Assembly (NCBI RefSeq): GCF_030272615.1
Contig: NC_081412.1
Location: 697,434,156-697,498,155 of the forward strand
Length of the DNA stretch: 64,000 bases
From: Cryptomeria japonica
Taxonomy: Eukaryota; Streptophyta; Pinopsida; Cupressales; Cupressaceae
Direction: 5' to 3'
Position numbers and translations under genes: made by a program. Under the pieces are notes generated by a model. That model did no database searches. It was not told the origin of the DNA and worked only from the letters and a program-made list of their open reading frames with translations. Positions 12,236-25,696 of this stretch are shown here, piece after piece. Within the stretch, counting starts at the first letter, position 1, and every line of letters starts with the position of its first letter.

Positions 12236-12632
12236 AACTCTAACTATAAGTGTTAAAGGGAAGATTATAGCTCAGAATGATCAGATCTCAAGCCTCCAAG
12301 TGAACAAGCACAAAATTTTGAGAAAAGTAGGTGAACTCTAGAACTTGATTGCTCCTTAGTTGGACACCATTATGAGTAATAAGGTAGATTGTATGAAGGA
12401 GATGGCCCGACCTGTGTCATTTGACCTAAGGGAATTATATATTCATGCCACTATATTTAGTGCTTTCATCACTGTTTTGGATAACTCGAAGAGTGGGTGG
12501 GATACTCACCTAGGATTTTTGAAGACTATTTATGCTGACATCTTCAAGTATTTGCAAATATCTCAATTTTGGACAACACCCTATCTTTGGCATTTCTATA
12601 AAAGGGGGAGAGGAACGGTGAAAAATGTATAG
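12236..12632 (+). pseudogene. Extra ORF of element C, 3' part
   Basis: This continues the frame of 3791-4390 after element A is excised. Two more in-frame TAG stops occur near 12340-12360, again at positions explainable as CAG. From 12360 the frame is open for 90 codons to its own stop at 12630-12632. No known domain is recognised. The sequence downstream (12633-12748) is non-coding and leads into a purine tract and the C 3' LTR, so this is the last ORF of the element. Confidence 0.55.
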
Positions 12633-12748
12633 TTTTGAAGAGTGAAATTCTTTGTCTAAGGGGGAGCCTTAGAAATTCTTTTCATTCTTTTGAACCAGTG
12701 TACAATGCTCAACACTTAGTCATTTTTTATGAGTGCTGCCATCAATGC

Positions 12749-12761
12749 CAAAGGGGGAGAT
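12749..12761 (+). other. Element C polypurine tract
   Basis: CAAAGGGGGAGAT directly precedes the LTR start TGTTGGAAATTG, as in element A. Confidence 0.8.
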
Positions 12762-13385
12762 TGTTGGAAATTGACACTCATCTGGTAGTTTCTGATGGCT
12801 AACTATTGGTTTAGGGTTGTCATTGATGGTAACTATTCATGGAGATTCGATCCAATGGTTGTAATTCTTCGTATCCGAAAGCGGGTGTTAACTGGTAGCT
12901 TATTAACTGGTATTTTAGGAAGAACATAACATTTGTGGGTCTGGAAGCTTTCCAGTGATTGCAATGCATTGAATTGTGTTTGAGTTAATTACGTCTACTT
13001 AGACACATCATTTTATTATTGTTTTGGTGATCTGTATTTATCTTTGGTGATCCGGAAGCCAACATGAGACTACACGTTACACTAGTAGTCCGACATGATG
13101 TATGATCTATTTTGTGCTTGTCGATATATAAGTTTGGTGTGGATGATCTTTTTGGTGAATGATATGATTGTATGCGAGCAAGAGGTGACCGAGAATCATT
13201 TTGGGTGCAATTTCACATGCGCATTCTTGATTCGGTAGCTAACTGAGACATAGAAGAGGGTAAAATAGGGCATAACAGAGAAGGTGATCCAATCAGTGTA
13301 TTCAGTACTTAACCGGAACTCATCCAAACATTGTAGATGCTATTTCAAAGTCCATTCATTGTAATTCATCACTGTAACAACTTTG
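12762..13385 (+). repeat. Element C 3' LTR, left part
   Basis: Begins TGTTGGAAATTGACAC. It is interrupted at 13385 by element B, with the last five bases (ctttg, 13381-13385) duplicated at 51817-51821. Together with 51822-52163 it forms an LTR of about 966 bp starting TG and ending CA. Confidence 0.85.
13381..13385. repeat. Target-site duplication of element B (left)
   Basis: ctttg here and at 51817-51821, more than 38 kb apart and exactly abutting the outer ends of the two B LTRs. Confidence 0.95.
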
Positions 13386-14861
13386 TGATGATTCAATGAT
13401 GAATAGTTAGTACCAAACCGGTACTAAGAGGGGGGGTGAATCAGTACTGAGAAAAACACTTTTCTTTGAACCGGTTTGACTGAGAACACTGCACTTGATT
13501 GGCAAACAATATCACCGGTCCCAGATTACTACTGGTTAAACACAGTAAGAATGTGACATACATAAACTGCTAACTCTTAGCTTTTCACACAATCTAACAT
13601 CATATTTCCACTTCACCCATATGCATACACTAGTAACACATCAACAGAAATGTAAAGGCTTACTGGTTCAACATGCTTTACTGCTTGATAGAGAATAAAA
13701 AAGCATCACATGAAAAGAATCACACATAACACACATATTTTTCACATGGAAACCCAACTAGGAAAAACCAGGGTGGGGATGAATACCCACAAGCTTTTCT
13801 TTGAACCCTTTTGAAGTCCACTCTATTAGTAGCCTAGTCTAGTTAAAGACTACAATAGGTTATGTTAGGAACTGATCCTGCTAGGGATCACTTGGTTAAG
13901 GAATGGCTAAAATACCCGGTTAAGGGTTAAACCTTGTTAAAGGTTACCTTGTTAGAGGATTTTAAGAACTCAATGATTTTGAGTCACCCTGTTAAAGGAT
14001 TTTACAGCAAGCCGGTTAAAGCTACCCTGTCAAGGGATTTTCCAACTATTGAAGTGGTTAGAGGTCAACAGGTATTACAATGATCTGGTAACAACACTTC
14101 AATGCCAATGTAGATCTGCTTTAGTTCCTTCCTTCTACAATCACACTCTGTAGGTATCTATTCTCTTATCTGGTCTTGCAAGAATCACGTATCTCTGCAA
14201 TTAGATACACCCACAACATTTGCCAACAACTTCAACATGAAAAACAACATTGACCTTATAGGAAAAAATAGGTTAGTAGCATAAACCCTAAACCCTAAAC
14301 ATTTAGGTTAAGCGATTTATTCGGTTCAATCCTGACCATTGAACACTTTGCATTGAATACAACAGTCTTGAACAGATCTCAAGACGTTCTCCATCATTCA
14401 TTTTTCACCACTTCTTGGAGGCTGATAACCCATCATGCATTCTCCACCATTTACAGAGACTTCGCACATTGTTGAGGTAGATAGGATCAATCTCCTTCAT
14501 GCAAGATTCTTCATGCACACAAGGCTGACGTGGCAACACAATTTGTTCTTCATTACAATGCTAACTCATCACATGATGTCATCAGTTGAATCACACAGGC
14601 TTGAAATAGTTCAATCGGAAACCTTGAAGTTGACTACCAACCGGTAGTCATACCATATACCATATACCAGTTCACATTCCAACATACTGATTCACTTGGA
14701 CAGACATACCGCTTCACTTTTTCACATATATCGGTTCACAACATCATACTGGTTCTGTTGCAAGATGCTTACTTCAATATACTGGTTCACTTTTCAACAT
14801 ATTGACATCAATGACAACATACAATATCATCATGTCATCATACTATGCACATATGCCAACA
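13386..14861 (-). repeat. Element B 3' LTR
   Basis: 1476 bp, plus-strand ends TGATGATTC and GCCAACA. It contains a telomere-like run of AAACCCT (14283-14299), and the paired hairpins of the Copia LTR module near 13753-13790, the outer one partly decayed. Confidence 0.93.
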
Positions 14862-14876
14862 ATCTCCTCCTTTGGC
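14862..14876 (-). other. Element B polypurine tract
   Basis: On the minus strand GCCAAAGGAGGAGAT directly precedes the 3' LTR start TGTTGGCATATG. Confidence 0.88.
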
Positions 14877-15104
14877 ATTGATGGCAATATACAAAGATAT
14901 CTCTCTACTTCACATCTTCTCCCCCAATGCTGCATATATCTTTTCCGCTTCACATCTTCTCCCTCTTTGACAATAATGCTAAAGTGAGGGCAGATACATC
15001 TATGTTCTACTATGCTGCTCCCCCTAAGGAGTAGCATCCTTCATCACACCAATCCTAAAAAAGATATATCAATGTAAGTCCTGACTAATGTGGATCACAC
15101 ACCT

Positions 15105-18100
15105 TTAGTTCACCTCTTGAAGGGGCAGCACCCCTAATTCACCTCTCAAATAGGTAAAGGTAGCCTTCGGTAGAAGCTTGGTGAATATGTCTACTAACTG
15201 CTGCTTACTAGAGACATGTTCCAATACAACTTCTTTGTTATGAACCTTTTCCCTTAAGAAATGATACTTAAGCTCAAAGTGCTTGGTTCTAGAATGTGAA
15301 ACCGGATTCTTAGAGATGTTAATCACACTTGTGTTGTCACAAAATATACTTATCGGTTCAGATACATGAACTTTGAAGCCATTTAATACATGCTTCATCC
15401 AAATTGTCTGGGTGTAGTTCATAAATGTTGTAGCATACTCCGCTTTTGCTGTAGACTGAGAGATACAACTCTGCTTCTTACTCATCCATGAGACTTGTTT
15501 CCCACCAAGAAAGAATGCACCACCGGTTGTGCTCTTTCGGTCATCCACATTACTAGCCCGGTCAGCATTAGTAAACACTTTTAGGTTGAAATCATTACTA
15601 TATGGATACCATAATCCATAGTCAATAGTTCCCTTCAGATATCTCTAAATCTGCTTGACTGCTACCAGGTGAGATTCTCTTGGGCTTTTCTAGAACCATG
15701 CAATAATGCCCACTGCATGTGCAATGTCCGGTGTGCTATGTACTACATAGTGCAATTTACCAATCATTGATCGGTATTCCTTCTCATTTACCAACCCTGA
15801 GTCATCCTCTTTTGATAATTTACAACCGGTCACCATCAGTGTACCAACCAATTTGTTGTCTTCCATGTCAAAGGTCTTCAACACCTCTTTGACATATTTG
15901 GATTGAGTGATAAAGATTCCATCTTTCATTTGTTGAATTTGTAGTCCAATGAAGAAATTAATCTCCCCTATAAGTGACATCTCAAACTCCTTTTTCATCT
16001 CATCTACAAAATCATGACTCATCTTGTCATCTCCTCCAAAGATTATGTCATCAACAAATACCTCACACATCAAAATCTGATCTCCTTTTGACTTCAGGTA
16101 GATATTACTATCCTCACTTGTTCTCTCAAATCCAATCTTCAAAAGATGGGAGTGCAAGCGTTCATACCATGCTCTAGGTGCCTGCTTTAGTCCATACAAG
16201 GCCTTATGTAGCCTACACACCATTTAACTATCTTTTGATTGGGAAAACCCATCTGGTTGCTTTATATACACCTCCTCTTCTAGTATTCCATTTAGGAATG
16301 AATATTTTACATCCATTTGATATACTTTGAATCCCCTAAATGCTGTATATGCAAGAAGCATATGAACTCCTTCCAATCTAGCTACTAGAGCAAAGGTTTC
16401 TTCATAGTCTTCTCCTTCTTCTTGGGCATATCCTTTACACACCAATCTGGCTTTGTTTCTAACCACTGAGCCATCTTCATTCAACTTATTTTTGAAAACC
16501 CATTTGGTGCCAATGACATTTTTATGCTCCGATCTGGGTACCAAGGACCATGTACCATTCTTTTCTATCTGGTCATGTTCCTCTTCGATTTCCTTGATCC
16601 AGTCTTCATCTTTATGTGCCTCTTTGAATGTTTTAGGCTCAAATTCAGAGATCATGCAAGAGTTTTCTTTGACTTTTCTTCTTGTAAGAATTCCCGCATC
16701 CTTGTCTCCTATGATCTGTTTTGGATCATGATTCAGCTTTACATACCTAGGAATGATCTTGGTTCTTTCCTCTTGCTTTTCTTCTTCATCCTCATCTTCA
16801 TCAGCATCAACATCTATCGGTGTAGGAGCACTGTTACTGGTGCTAGGCTGTTTTGTAAACGGTTCCCCAAAGGTTACTACTGGTTCATCTCCTACTTGCT
16901 CACTGCCAGTTTCCTCAGATTTCTCAAAGGCTTCATCAACTCTAACATTGATGCTTTCAACAATTCTCTGAGTCCTATTGTTGAAACATTTGAGAGCTTT
17001 GCTTTTTGTGGAATACCCTAGGAATATTCCCTCATCACATTTAGCATCAAACTTGCTTTGATGTTCACTCCTCTTGATATAACATTTGCTACCAAACACT
17101 CTAAAGTAGCTTACCATTGGTGTCTTATTGATCCAATTCTCATAAGGTGTTTTATCCTTACACTTTTTGATGAGTACCTGGTTCATTGTGTAGACTGCAG
17201 TGCTCACCACTTCTCTCCAAAAGGTGCGAGCAACCTTCCCTTGAATCAACATAGTTGTAGCCACTTCAACCACAGTCTGGTTGTTCCTTTCTACTAGGCC
17301 ATTCTATTGTGGAGTCCGAGGGGAAGACAGTTGCCTCTTGATGCCATTCTCTTCACACTATTTGTTAAATTTATCGGAAGTGAATTCTCCTCCTTGATCA
17401 GTTCTTAAGCACTTAATCCTCTTACCGCCTTCTTTTTCAATCAGTGCTTTGAAGGCTTTGAACTTTCCGAAAGCTTCAGATTTTTCTTTCAAGAATGCAA
17501 CCCACATCATTCTTGAGCAATCATCAGTAAGAATCATAAAATACCTATCTCCCTACACACTCCTAGTTTTCATAGGACCACACAAATTAGTATGCACAAG
17601 ATCAAGTAAATTGTCTTCGGTGAAAGGTTTACCTTTGAAGGTTGAGGAAGGCATTTCCCCCAGTTGACACTCTCTGCACAAAGGATTCTCCAGTTTTCTT
17701 AGCATAGGTAATCCTCTAATTGCCTTGATCTTATTGACCTTCACAATATTATCAAAGTTTACATGACAGAGTCTCCTATGCCATATCCAGCTATCCTCAA
17801 ACTTAGCCATTAGACATGTACTGACATTTGCAGTTAGTTGAAATAGGTTACCTTTCGTCTACATACCGGTAGCCATCAGTTCACCATTCTTTCCTTTGAT
17901 TTTGTACACTCCAGTTTTGAATTCCAAAGTGAGTCCATTATCATTCAGTTGAGAAACACTCAAAAGGTTGTGTCTGAGACCTTCTACCCAATACACATTG
18001 TCAGCACTGCTTCTTCCATTCAGAGAGATGGACCCTCTGCCTTTTACCATACATGGTGCATCATTACCAAAATGAACCACACCACCATCATACTCTTCCA

Positions 18101-18913
18101 GAGATAGAAACTTTCTCCGGTCACCAGTCATATGGTGAGAACAGCCACTGTCAATGATCCACTAATTAGAATTATCAAAGTAGGAGAAAAGAGCCTTCTT
18201 GTCTGACACATCTTCCTTGACTGCTACAAACACAATATCTTCATTTTCTTCATCTTCTGATTCCTCATCAGTGACACCTTCATCAACTGCTACAAAACAG
18301 TTTCTCTAGTTTCCTCCTTTGAACTTCTTGAACCTCTTTGGTTTGTCCTTGTTGTCACCATTAGGGCAGTTTACAACAATGTGTCCTATCCGGTTACAAG
18401 AAAAGCATATCAAAGGAAACTTACCTCTGTATTTATCGGTTCCCTTGGGAAGTCTCTTGGCAAGAAAAGCTTCAAAATCCATCAAGATCTCCTCATCATC
18501 CATTTCTCTACTTTGTCTTGGTTCACCACTGGTACTAGCTTCTTTACCTTTTCTAGATGGCGCACCAGATGCTTTGAAGGTTGATTCAGTCTTTTGAATA
18601 CTGCCATCATAATTATTTAGCTCATAAGTTGTTAACTTTGCAATGATAGAGTCTAGGGATATCTTTGTCTTGTCTATAGACCTCAACTCCTGAATAGCAG
18701 CAACCCTTATTGCATAGATCGGTAATAAGGATCTCAAAACTTTGCAAACAATAGTGGAATCTTCCATTTTGCCACCTGCACTCTTGATATCTCCAACAAC
18801 AGTTTTGATTCTTATTCCATATTGTTGAATGGTCTCTCCTTCAACCATCCGCATATCTTCAAATTTTCCCCCAAGGCTTTCTTCCTTAGATTGTTTCACA
18901 TGCTCATCACCAT
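15105..18913 (-). pseudogene. Element B gag (3' part)-pol polyprotein
   Basis: From 18899 to 15105 the entire region stays in one reading frame with no frameshift, broken only by about nine stops (eight TAG, one TAA). Gag ends with a CCHC zinc knuckle (CFSCNRIGHIVVNC, near 18420-18380). Then come protease (DSGC next to HHMTGDR, near 18150), the integrase HHCC finger (RRLCHVNF ... CRECQ, 17780-17660) and its core with TDD, RTDQGGEF and VERNN, followed by RT from about 16650 with [10 protein letters not shown] and FVDDIIFGGDD, and RNase H (DDRKSTTGG ... AEYATT ... CDNTSVI) to the final stop at 15105. One stop falls where the family has PQQNG, reading PQ*NG. All catalytic residues appear present, so it was functional until recently relative to element A. 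Confidence 0.93.
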
Positions 18914-20026
18914 TGTATACACCTAAAATTGGCTATGAGCAATTAAATAAATATTTTATATTTATTTAATAATTATTCTTCTATTAAATAGTTAATTTGA
19001 AAAGATTAATTTATTTAATTCATTTCATGTCTTTCTATTAATTAATATTTTATTAATTAATTCAATTATCCTATTCTTCTAATTAATTAAATATCTAATA
19101 TTTAATTATCTCCTCCAAACAATTAAATATCCAATATTTAATAGTTATTCTCCTATCCTATAGTCTCAAATATTAAATAATTTCTAAATTATTTAATCCC
19201 TTATCCAACTCACCCTTCCATCTCCACTTCATCTTCCCTTTGCCAACTCATCCATCATGTGGCTTAAGAAATTAATATTTCTTAAATATTAATTCATCAT
19301 TTATCTCCAACTTCCAAACTTAATGAAAATTGTGTACGTACACATGTTTCATAACCATTTCCTATATTCTCTCCAACACCCCCTACATCTTAGGAAGGAC
19401 TTGAGTCCACTTGTCCTCTCATGCCTAAATTTCCTCCAACCATCCCTAGATTTCCTCAGTTAGCAACCCAGTCAAGGTGAGATGAGTGACACTTGTCTTC
19501 TCCTTCCCCCTTTCTCTCAACCTTCACCTTTGCTCACAGCCATCCAAATCTGTAGATCTGATCATGACCGTTGATCTAAGCCACATCATCTTATCCTCTC
19601 AAAGTCTATAAAATCAAGAGCTTCAATTGAGAGAGAGTTAGTCTTCAAATTGATCATATGCATCCGTGAGTTTTTTAAGCAAATAGCAATAGAAAATATC
19701 ATATATCATTATAGCATAATCATTTTAGCCTAATCATGTAGTATTGCATATCATAGTATCAGTTAACTACAAGTTATCAGTCCATTCTTCATATGCCATC
19801 TTGGAAGCCAACAGTGCATTGTCTGAGAGCACACCATCTGCAACCAGGAACAGTGGAGTTAGGACACAATGAGACATAAGCCATGAAGGTAAAATAAGGT
19901 TTTATTTTAGTATGTATTTCATGTAGTTTCATTGGTGGATTCTGGATTTCCTGTATGCATTTCCATTGTATTATGTGAAAATAACTTATTACAGGTAACA
20001 TTCTCAGGATGAAATTCAAGCTCACA
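18914..20026 (+). repeat. Element D 5' LTR
   Basis: 1113 bp, very AT-rich in its first 300 bp with reiterated TTAATTAA/AATATTTAAT words. It is highly similar to 48812-49943; the right copy has an additional 40-bp tandem duplication near 48981-49046 and lacks an 11-bp piece near 19975. Confidence 0.93.
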
Positions 20027-20028
20027 TA

Positions 20029-20046
20029 TTTTGGTGTCCACCGTGG
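20029..20046 (+). other. Element D primer-binding site (candidate)
   Basis: TTTTGGTGTCCACCGTGGGG begins two bases after the LTR. It looks like the TGGCGCCCACCGTGGGG type found in many plant Gypsy elements, with C-to-T changes. I have not assigned the tRNA. Confidence 0.65.
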
Positions 20047-22288
20047 GGCTGGACCTCACATATACCTTTAAAAAATCTCACAAAAAGTTAAATCAATGCA
20101 TTTGTAAAGCAGATTCATGAATGTGTAAATTCTGACAGCACTTTTGTTCGACAGGTTAGCCCATTTGCATCATATGTTAGCGCATATGTCATGTAGGTTA
20201 GCGCTTTTGTCTGAAAAACTGCACATTTGCATCATAGGTTAGCACATATGTCATATAGGTTAGCACTTATGTCTTAAATTCTGTGCATTTGTGTCTTAGG
20301 TTTGCACATATGTCAAGGAAATCGCACTTTTGTATCCACAGAGCAATGCTTTTGTAGTCTAGGTTAGCGCTTTTGATCTGCAGGTTAGCGCTTTTGGGAA
20401 AAAAGATAGTGCATATGTTAGATTAGCGCTTCCATTTATAAAACCGAAAAAAATTTCTTGCAGGTCCGAATGTCCAAGAAATCAAATTTTTCAGATTACT
20501 AACATGCGTGTGTAGGATGACATTTAAGGCAAATTTTATGCATTTTATCATCTAGCTAATTAAAAGTCTTCATTTGGGAAGTAATATATCATATCTTGTT
20601 CATCTATTTTAATTAAGAGGATGAATTGATAGCATGCAACTTGCATTTTTGGTATTTTCTCTAAAATAGTTGCACATAGACTTTTAAAAAGGCTAAAATA
20701 AACACCATGCTTGTTGGAGCAACATCTCCAAATAGGACTTAGCCAATAATTGCTTTGAAAAGGATAAAAAGAACACTTGTATTTCATGTCTCAAAAGTGG
20801 TAGGTATATGCTCTTCCCTTAATTGGGTGACCAAAAAGCCAAACCCACTCTTTTATGCTTTCTTTACTTTCAAGCAATTAAATCCTTTAGAGGGTCTGCC
20901 TTCTCGAGCTGCCTTGAGGGGGCCAGTGAGACGAGAATGACCTAAAGTGGAAACGGGCTAATACTGAGTCCTTCCAATCCACTATAAATAAATCATGTTT
21001 GTGACGAAAGTCCCAAACAACATGGGCTGATAAGTTCATACTGACACTATGTTTCCCCATAAACCCTATGGAGCGTAACCTCTATAGGCTGGGAACCTTC
21101 TGTATTTACAGAGCTGAAAGTGCCACATGTATGGCCACTTGACTGGAAGCCTTTACTAAAAACCACTTGTACTCGTTGCCAAAATCCTTCTAGTTGTTCG
21201 CGCAGGAGGTCGGACCTCTAAAGCAGCTGACATACATACAGTTCCTAGTAGAGATATAAAGTTTGCCATGGGGAGATTTCATGGAAACTAGTTCTTGGCT
21301 GCCCCGAAAAAGTGATTGTCAAGGGTGGAGCCAGTGGGGTCAAGCATCTAAATATCCGCTTTGAATAGCATAGCCTCGGGGGAAACTCCATGTGAGATTC
21401 AACAACTATTGTCTCAGCCTGCCATAGGGACTGTACTTGCTTGTGGCTTTTGTTTATTAAACATTGTGTCTTCTATGTCTGTAACATGTTCCAAATGGTC
21501 AAAAATTGAAGGAAATTATCATCTACAAGGGAGCAAAAATCCAACAAATTTCTGAAAAAGTTTGATCAAAAGGGTAATACAAAATCTTTTAAACACTTGA
21601 AACACCAGACCCAAAATCAAAGTGTCAAAACATCAATGTCAAAATAATTCTTGAAGTAGGTTTGTCTCTAAACCATCACATACTTTTCAAACTATCTCAA
21701 ACAACTAGGTTGCTAATCCAACAGGTTATGCTCAAAAGGTTCTATAAACATCAACATTTAACAAGCTACCGATTCAACTATCTTAAGTGCAAAAATCAAT
21801 ATCTTTGTCAAGTTTCTCATCAGGATAATCAAATCCTCTATCACGAAGCTTGATCAAATCTATACTAGGTTCCTAATCTTGGATATATCTTTCCTATTTT
21901 GAACCTAGGTTATATAAAAACCAAAATCACACCAACATTGGAATTAAAAAAACTTGTGAATTGTCAAATGCTTATATGACTTTTAAGTATCACCTTAAGA
22001 AAAGAAATTCTAGTTATAAAGCTACTCAGAAAAGGATAAGATTCTTGTATATCAATCACAAGATCTTATTGAAACATAGGACATTTCTACACCATTTTCG
22101 TCACTACTTACGTGGCTGTTGTACAGAATTTGACGATGAAACTCTACAAAGACATGCCTTTCAACAAAGAGACGCTTTATCCCAATGAACAAACAATAGT
22201 GGTAAGATCAACAAAGCATATCTTCCTAAACCAATAATCACCTATTGACTTTGTCCTTTGGAAATTTCAACAACATTGAAATAATCAC
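20047..22288 (+). other. Element D 5' leader
   Basis: About 2.2 kb without a convincing gene. It contains the TTAGCGC motif array (20148-20440) and a less AT-rich part (about 20890-21450) with several short inverted repeats. Short open frames here show no family resemblance. Confidence 0.6.
20148..20440 (+). repeat. Array of a GTTAGCGCATATG-like motif (left arm)
   Basis: About a dozen imperfect copies of the words GGTTAGCGCTTTTG and GTTAGCGCATATG at irregular spacing of roughly 15-30 bp. The reverse complement of the same word forms the array at 48000-48310. Confidence 0.75.
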
Positions 22289-23740
22289 ATGCCAGTTTGG
22301 ACTAGAGCCCAACACGAGCAACTTAGAAAACAACAACAAATGGAGGAAGAAGATGCTCCTATATTTCACACTTTTGGATATACCATTGTTGACGAAGAAG
22401 CAGTCAATAGCACCATTAGAGACCTTGAGCAAGATTTCAAATTTGATAGGCTAAAGAAAAATATCTCTTGATGTTGGCAAAATCTGGAGCTAAACTACCA
22501 CAAGACTTTAAAATGGAAAGCTTGAAACAAGATGCAGAGACAAGTAACACCCAAAACATAGATGATCCAAATAACGAGGACATAAACAAAGAAAGTAACG
22601 GAGAAACAAGGAAAGAAAGGGATGATAAAAGAAAAGAGCGTAGTGACAAAAAGACTCACGAAGAAACAAGAAGAAACTATGTAGATAATCCCTTATCAAA
22701 CCTTTACAAATACAAACTCTTCAACAACAAATACAAGACATGCAAAATGGGACAAGCTCCAAGAAATATTCATTAGAAGATATATGCCCATATCCTTTTG
22801 ATAAAAATCTGAATATGATACCATTTCCGCAACATTGCGAGATTCCTAAATATGACAAATACAATGGAAGATCTGATCCTCAAGATCACATTAGGGAGTT
22901 TTGTACTATGAGCATGGAATTTGCTTATGATGAAACTTACCTTATGCGTCTTTTTCCTAGGAGTTTAAATGGCCAATCAATGGAGTGGTTTTCAAGATTA
23001 CCATCCGAAATCAAATCCTTTGAAGAACTTGTGAATAGGTTTATTTCACAATATTCCTACAATATAAGGAATGAAATAACAATGCTAGATCTTTGCAATG
23101 TTAAACAAAAGAATGGTGAATCCTTTATGATTTTCTTACAACGATGGAAACACATGTTTAATAGGTATCCCCGAGATGTACCTGATCAAGAAAAAATGGA
23201 CATATTCATTGATAATCTTATCAATGAAATGAGTTATCGACTAAGGATGCAATGTCCTCCCTCTTTTGCCAAAATGATTGAGAATGGACTAAAAATAGAG
23301 AATGCAATGGTAAAGAAAGGAGAACTAAAACTTTACAATAATTCATACAACAACAACAACAATGACAAACCCAAGTTCTAGTCAAAGAATAGGAATGTTA
23401 GCAATGAAGGGAATGACAATAATAGTAATACAAAACAACAACAACCAATTTTCAATCTATCAAGTCAAAATACAAGCAATAACAATCCAGAAAACAACAA
23501 AGCTAAGTCCTTTTTCTCCAATCCTCAAAGAAAATAAACAAACATTGGAGAATCTTTAAAATCAGCTCTAAAAAAGTTACTTGCTAATAAATTGATTGTT
23601 TTGCCAGAAACAAAAAATTATGAACCACCAGTCAAGCCCAATTGGTAGATTGACAATCATTTTTGCAACTATCACCGGGATAAAGGACACCTAACAAATG
23701 ATTGTCAGAGATTGAAACACCTTATCCAAGATCTAATTGA
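22289..23740 (+). pseudogene. Element D Gag (frameshifted)
   Basis: A probable start at 22289 (MPVWTRAQHE) is followed by a Lys/Glu-rich linker in a second frame (22468-22735). The conserved retrotransposon Gag domain lies in a third frame (22740-23381; PKYDKYNGRSDPQDHI, then MEWFSRLP and FEELVNRFISQY). After the stop at 23381 the Gag tail resumes with a zinc-knuckle variant, CNYHRDKGHLTNDC (about 23661-23705), of the C-x2-H-x4-H-x4-C form often seen in Tat and Athila elements. At least two frameshifts and several stops separate these pieces. Confidence 0.82.
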
Positions 23741-24083
23741 TAATGGAACCATTACAGTGGATAGCCATAAAACCAATGAATCACACTTGGCTTTCAAGAC
23801 TCCACTCACAAATTATGACAGGCGAATCGTCCCAATTAAAAGATGACAAAGGAAAAACCAAGGTGAATTACACTTATACATACGATGATGTAGTGAATGT
23901 GATTATTGTTAATAAAATTCATCTTTAGAACCAATCAATGTTATCACGAGAAGCAAAGCAAAGGTTACCTTTCCAGGTGTAACAAAAGATCCAACACCCA
24001 ATCCACAACAATACAATTTAGTAGAGCAATTACAATGAATACCTACTCAAATATCAATTCTGGAACTTCTCAAGATTTCACCT

Positions 24084-25040
24084 ATGCATAAGGACATTTT
24101 GGAGAAAGCTTTAGTGGAGACAATAGTTTCAAAATATTTGGATATAGATCAGTTCCAAAATATGGTAGGGCACCTCATAGCTCCTCATTGCTTATCATTT
24201 TATATTAATGATGATGCATCCTTGCAACATCCTCATAATGCTCCCTTACATGTTGAAGTCTCCATAAATAAAACTCATGTCAAACGTGTGCTCATAGATA
24301 GAGGAGCTGGATTAAACATTTGTGCATTAAGTTTGATAAAAGCTTTGGGATATTCAGAGAATGCAGTAGACCCGAAAAAGAAAATAACCATCAAGGCTTA
24401 TGATGAAGCAAAACGTTCTTCTAAAGGGACTATTGTGCTACCAATAAAGATAGGACCTGTGGAAAAGGAAACATTGTGTCGAGTTTTAGATTTGAACCTC
24501 TCCTACAATATTCTTCTGGGAAGACCATGGATTCACAAGATGCAAGCAGTTCCTTCTACATATCATCAATGTGTAAAATTTCCTCATGAAGGAAAAGAAA
24601 TCACTATAATTGCAGATTCTAATCAATATTGCAATAATTTGAAGCCAACACAAGATACAAGGGTTCCATATAACAGAGAATCAGTATATCCTACCAAAGA
24701 AATTCAAGCAAAGTTATGGGAAACTTTTGAAGAAAAGCTCAAGTTAAATGATGAAGGAATTGGAAAGTATTCTTTGAAAAATTTTCCACTTTCCCCTAAG
24801 TCATATGGAAAGCCTACAGATATGCATTCAAAGGCATCAGAAAAATCAAAACATATGTTTAAAGGAACCTTTGTTAGTGCTGGAACTTTTGAAGAGGAAA
24901 ATGAAGACAAAGACATTTTTGGTTGGTTATACAAAGATGAAGATAAAACTATAGCAACAACAACAAAAGTCAATATTCCCATAAAACAATATGACAAAGG
25001 ATATGACATCATGCAAAAGATGGGATATGAAGGAAAATGA
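24084..25040 (+). pseudogene. Element D aspartic protease region
   Basis: Open for 318 codons. VLIDRGAGLNICALS (about 24290-24335) is the retroviral-type protease active site; the usual D-G/T-G-A reads D-R-G-A, a single G-to-A change from GGA, with the catalytic Asp intact. LLGRPWIH (about 24515) matches the flap-to-C-terminal ILGRPW motif of plant Gypsy proteases. The downstream part leads into a linker of low complexity (25041-25696) rich in Lys and Glu. Confidence 0.82.
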
Positions 25041-25696
25041 CCAATTGGTAAGCAACATCAAGGTATTTCAGAACCTATTTGTCCACACTCACAATCCACA
25101 GAAGATAAATCCGGGCTAGGATATCTGAAGTCTAATCAAAAGCAACATAATCATCAACAACAAAAATGGAGAAAGAAATCAGTTTCTAAAGTTGGCAAGA
25201 AAAGCTACATCAAGCGGCCGAAACAATAACCAATAAACAAAAGAAGCAAGAAGAATATGAAAAGAAAGAGGAGAAGATCATCATCCAAGGTGAAGAAAAA
25301 TATTGTCAACAAGTTCTAAAAATACAAAAAAAGGCAAAATCTTCACAAGATATTCCAGAAGCAGAGATGGTAGAAATCAGAGAACTCTTTGCACCATACG
25401 ACATTCCAGTATGGTATAGTGGAGTAATCTTGGATCAGGATTTAGCAACAGATTCCAATGAATATGAATGGAGTCTAGATGTCTTATCCACTACATCAAG
25501 TAAAGAACATAATGAAGATCAAGTAGCTATCACGAAAGAAGACTTGTCTATAGCAAAACAAAAGATGGAGTTAGAAAGAAGGCAAGAAAAACTCAGAATC
25601 CAAAGAAAAGAGGCATATGCAAAAAGGAAAGGAAATGACAAAGACAGAGAAGCAATGCCATAGGAAGCACAAACACAAATCAGATATGGAAGAACC

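Noticed and set aside
16453-17297. Plus-strand open frames opposite element B pol
   Set aside because: They are antisense shadows of the integrase and RT regions.
18905-18920. Clean target duplication for element D
   Set aside because: Flanks do not match over five bases; the insertion is supported by frame continuity of B gag instead.
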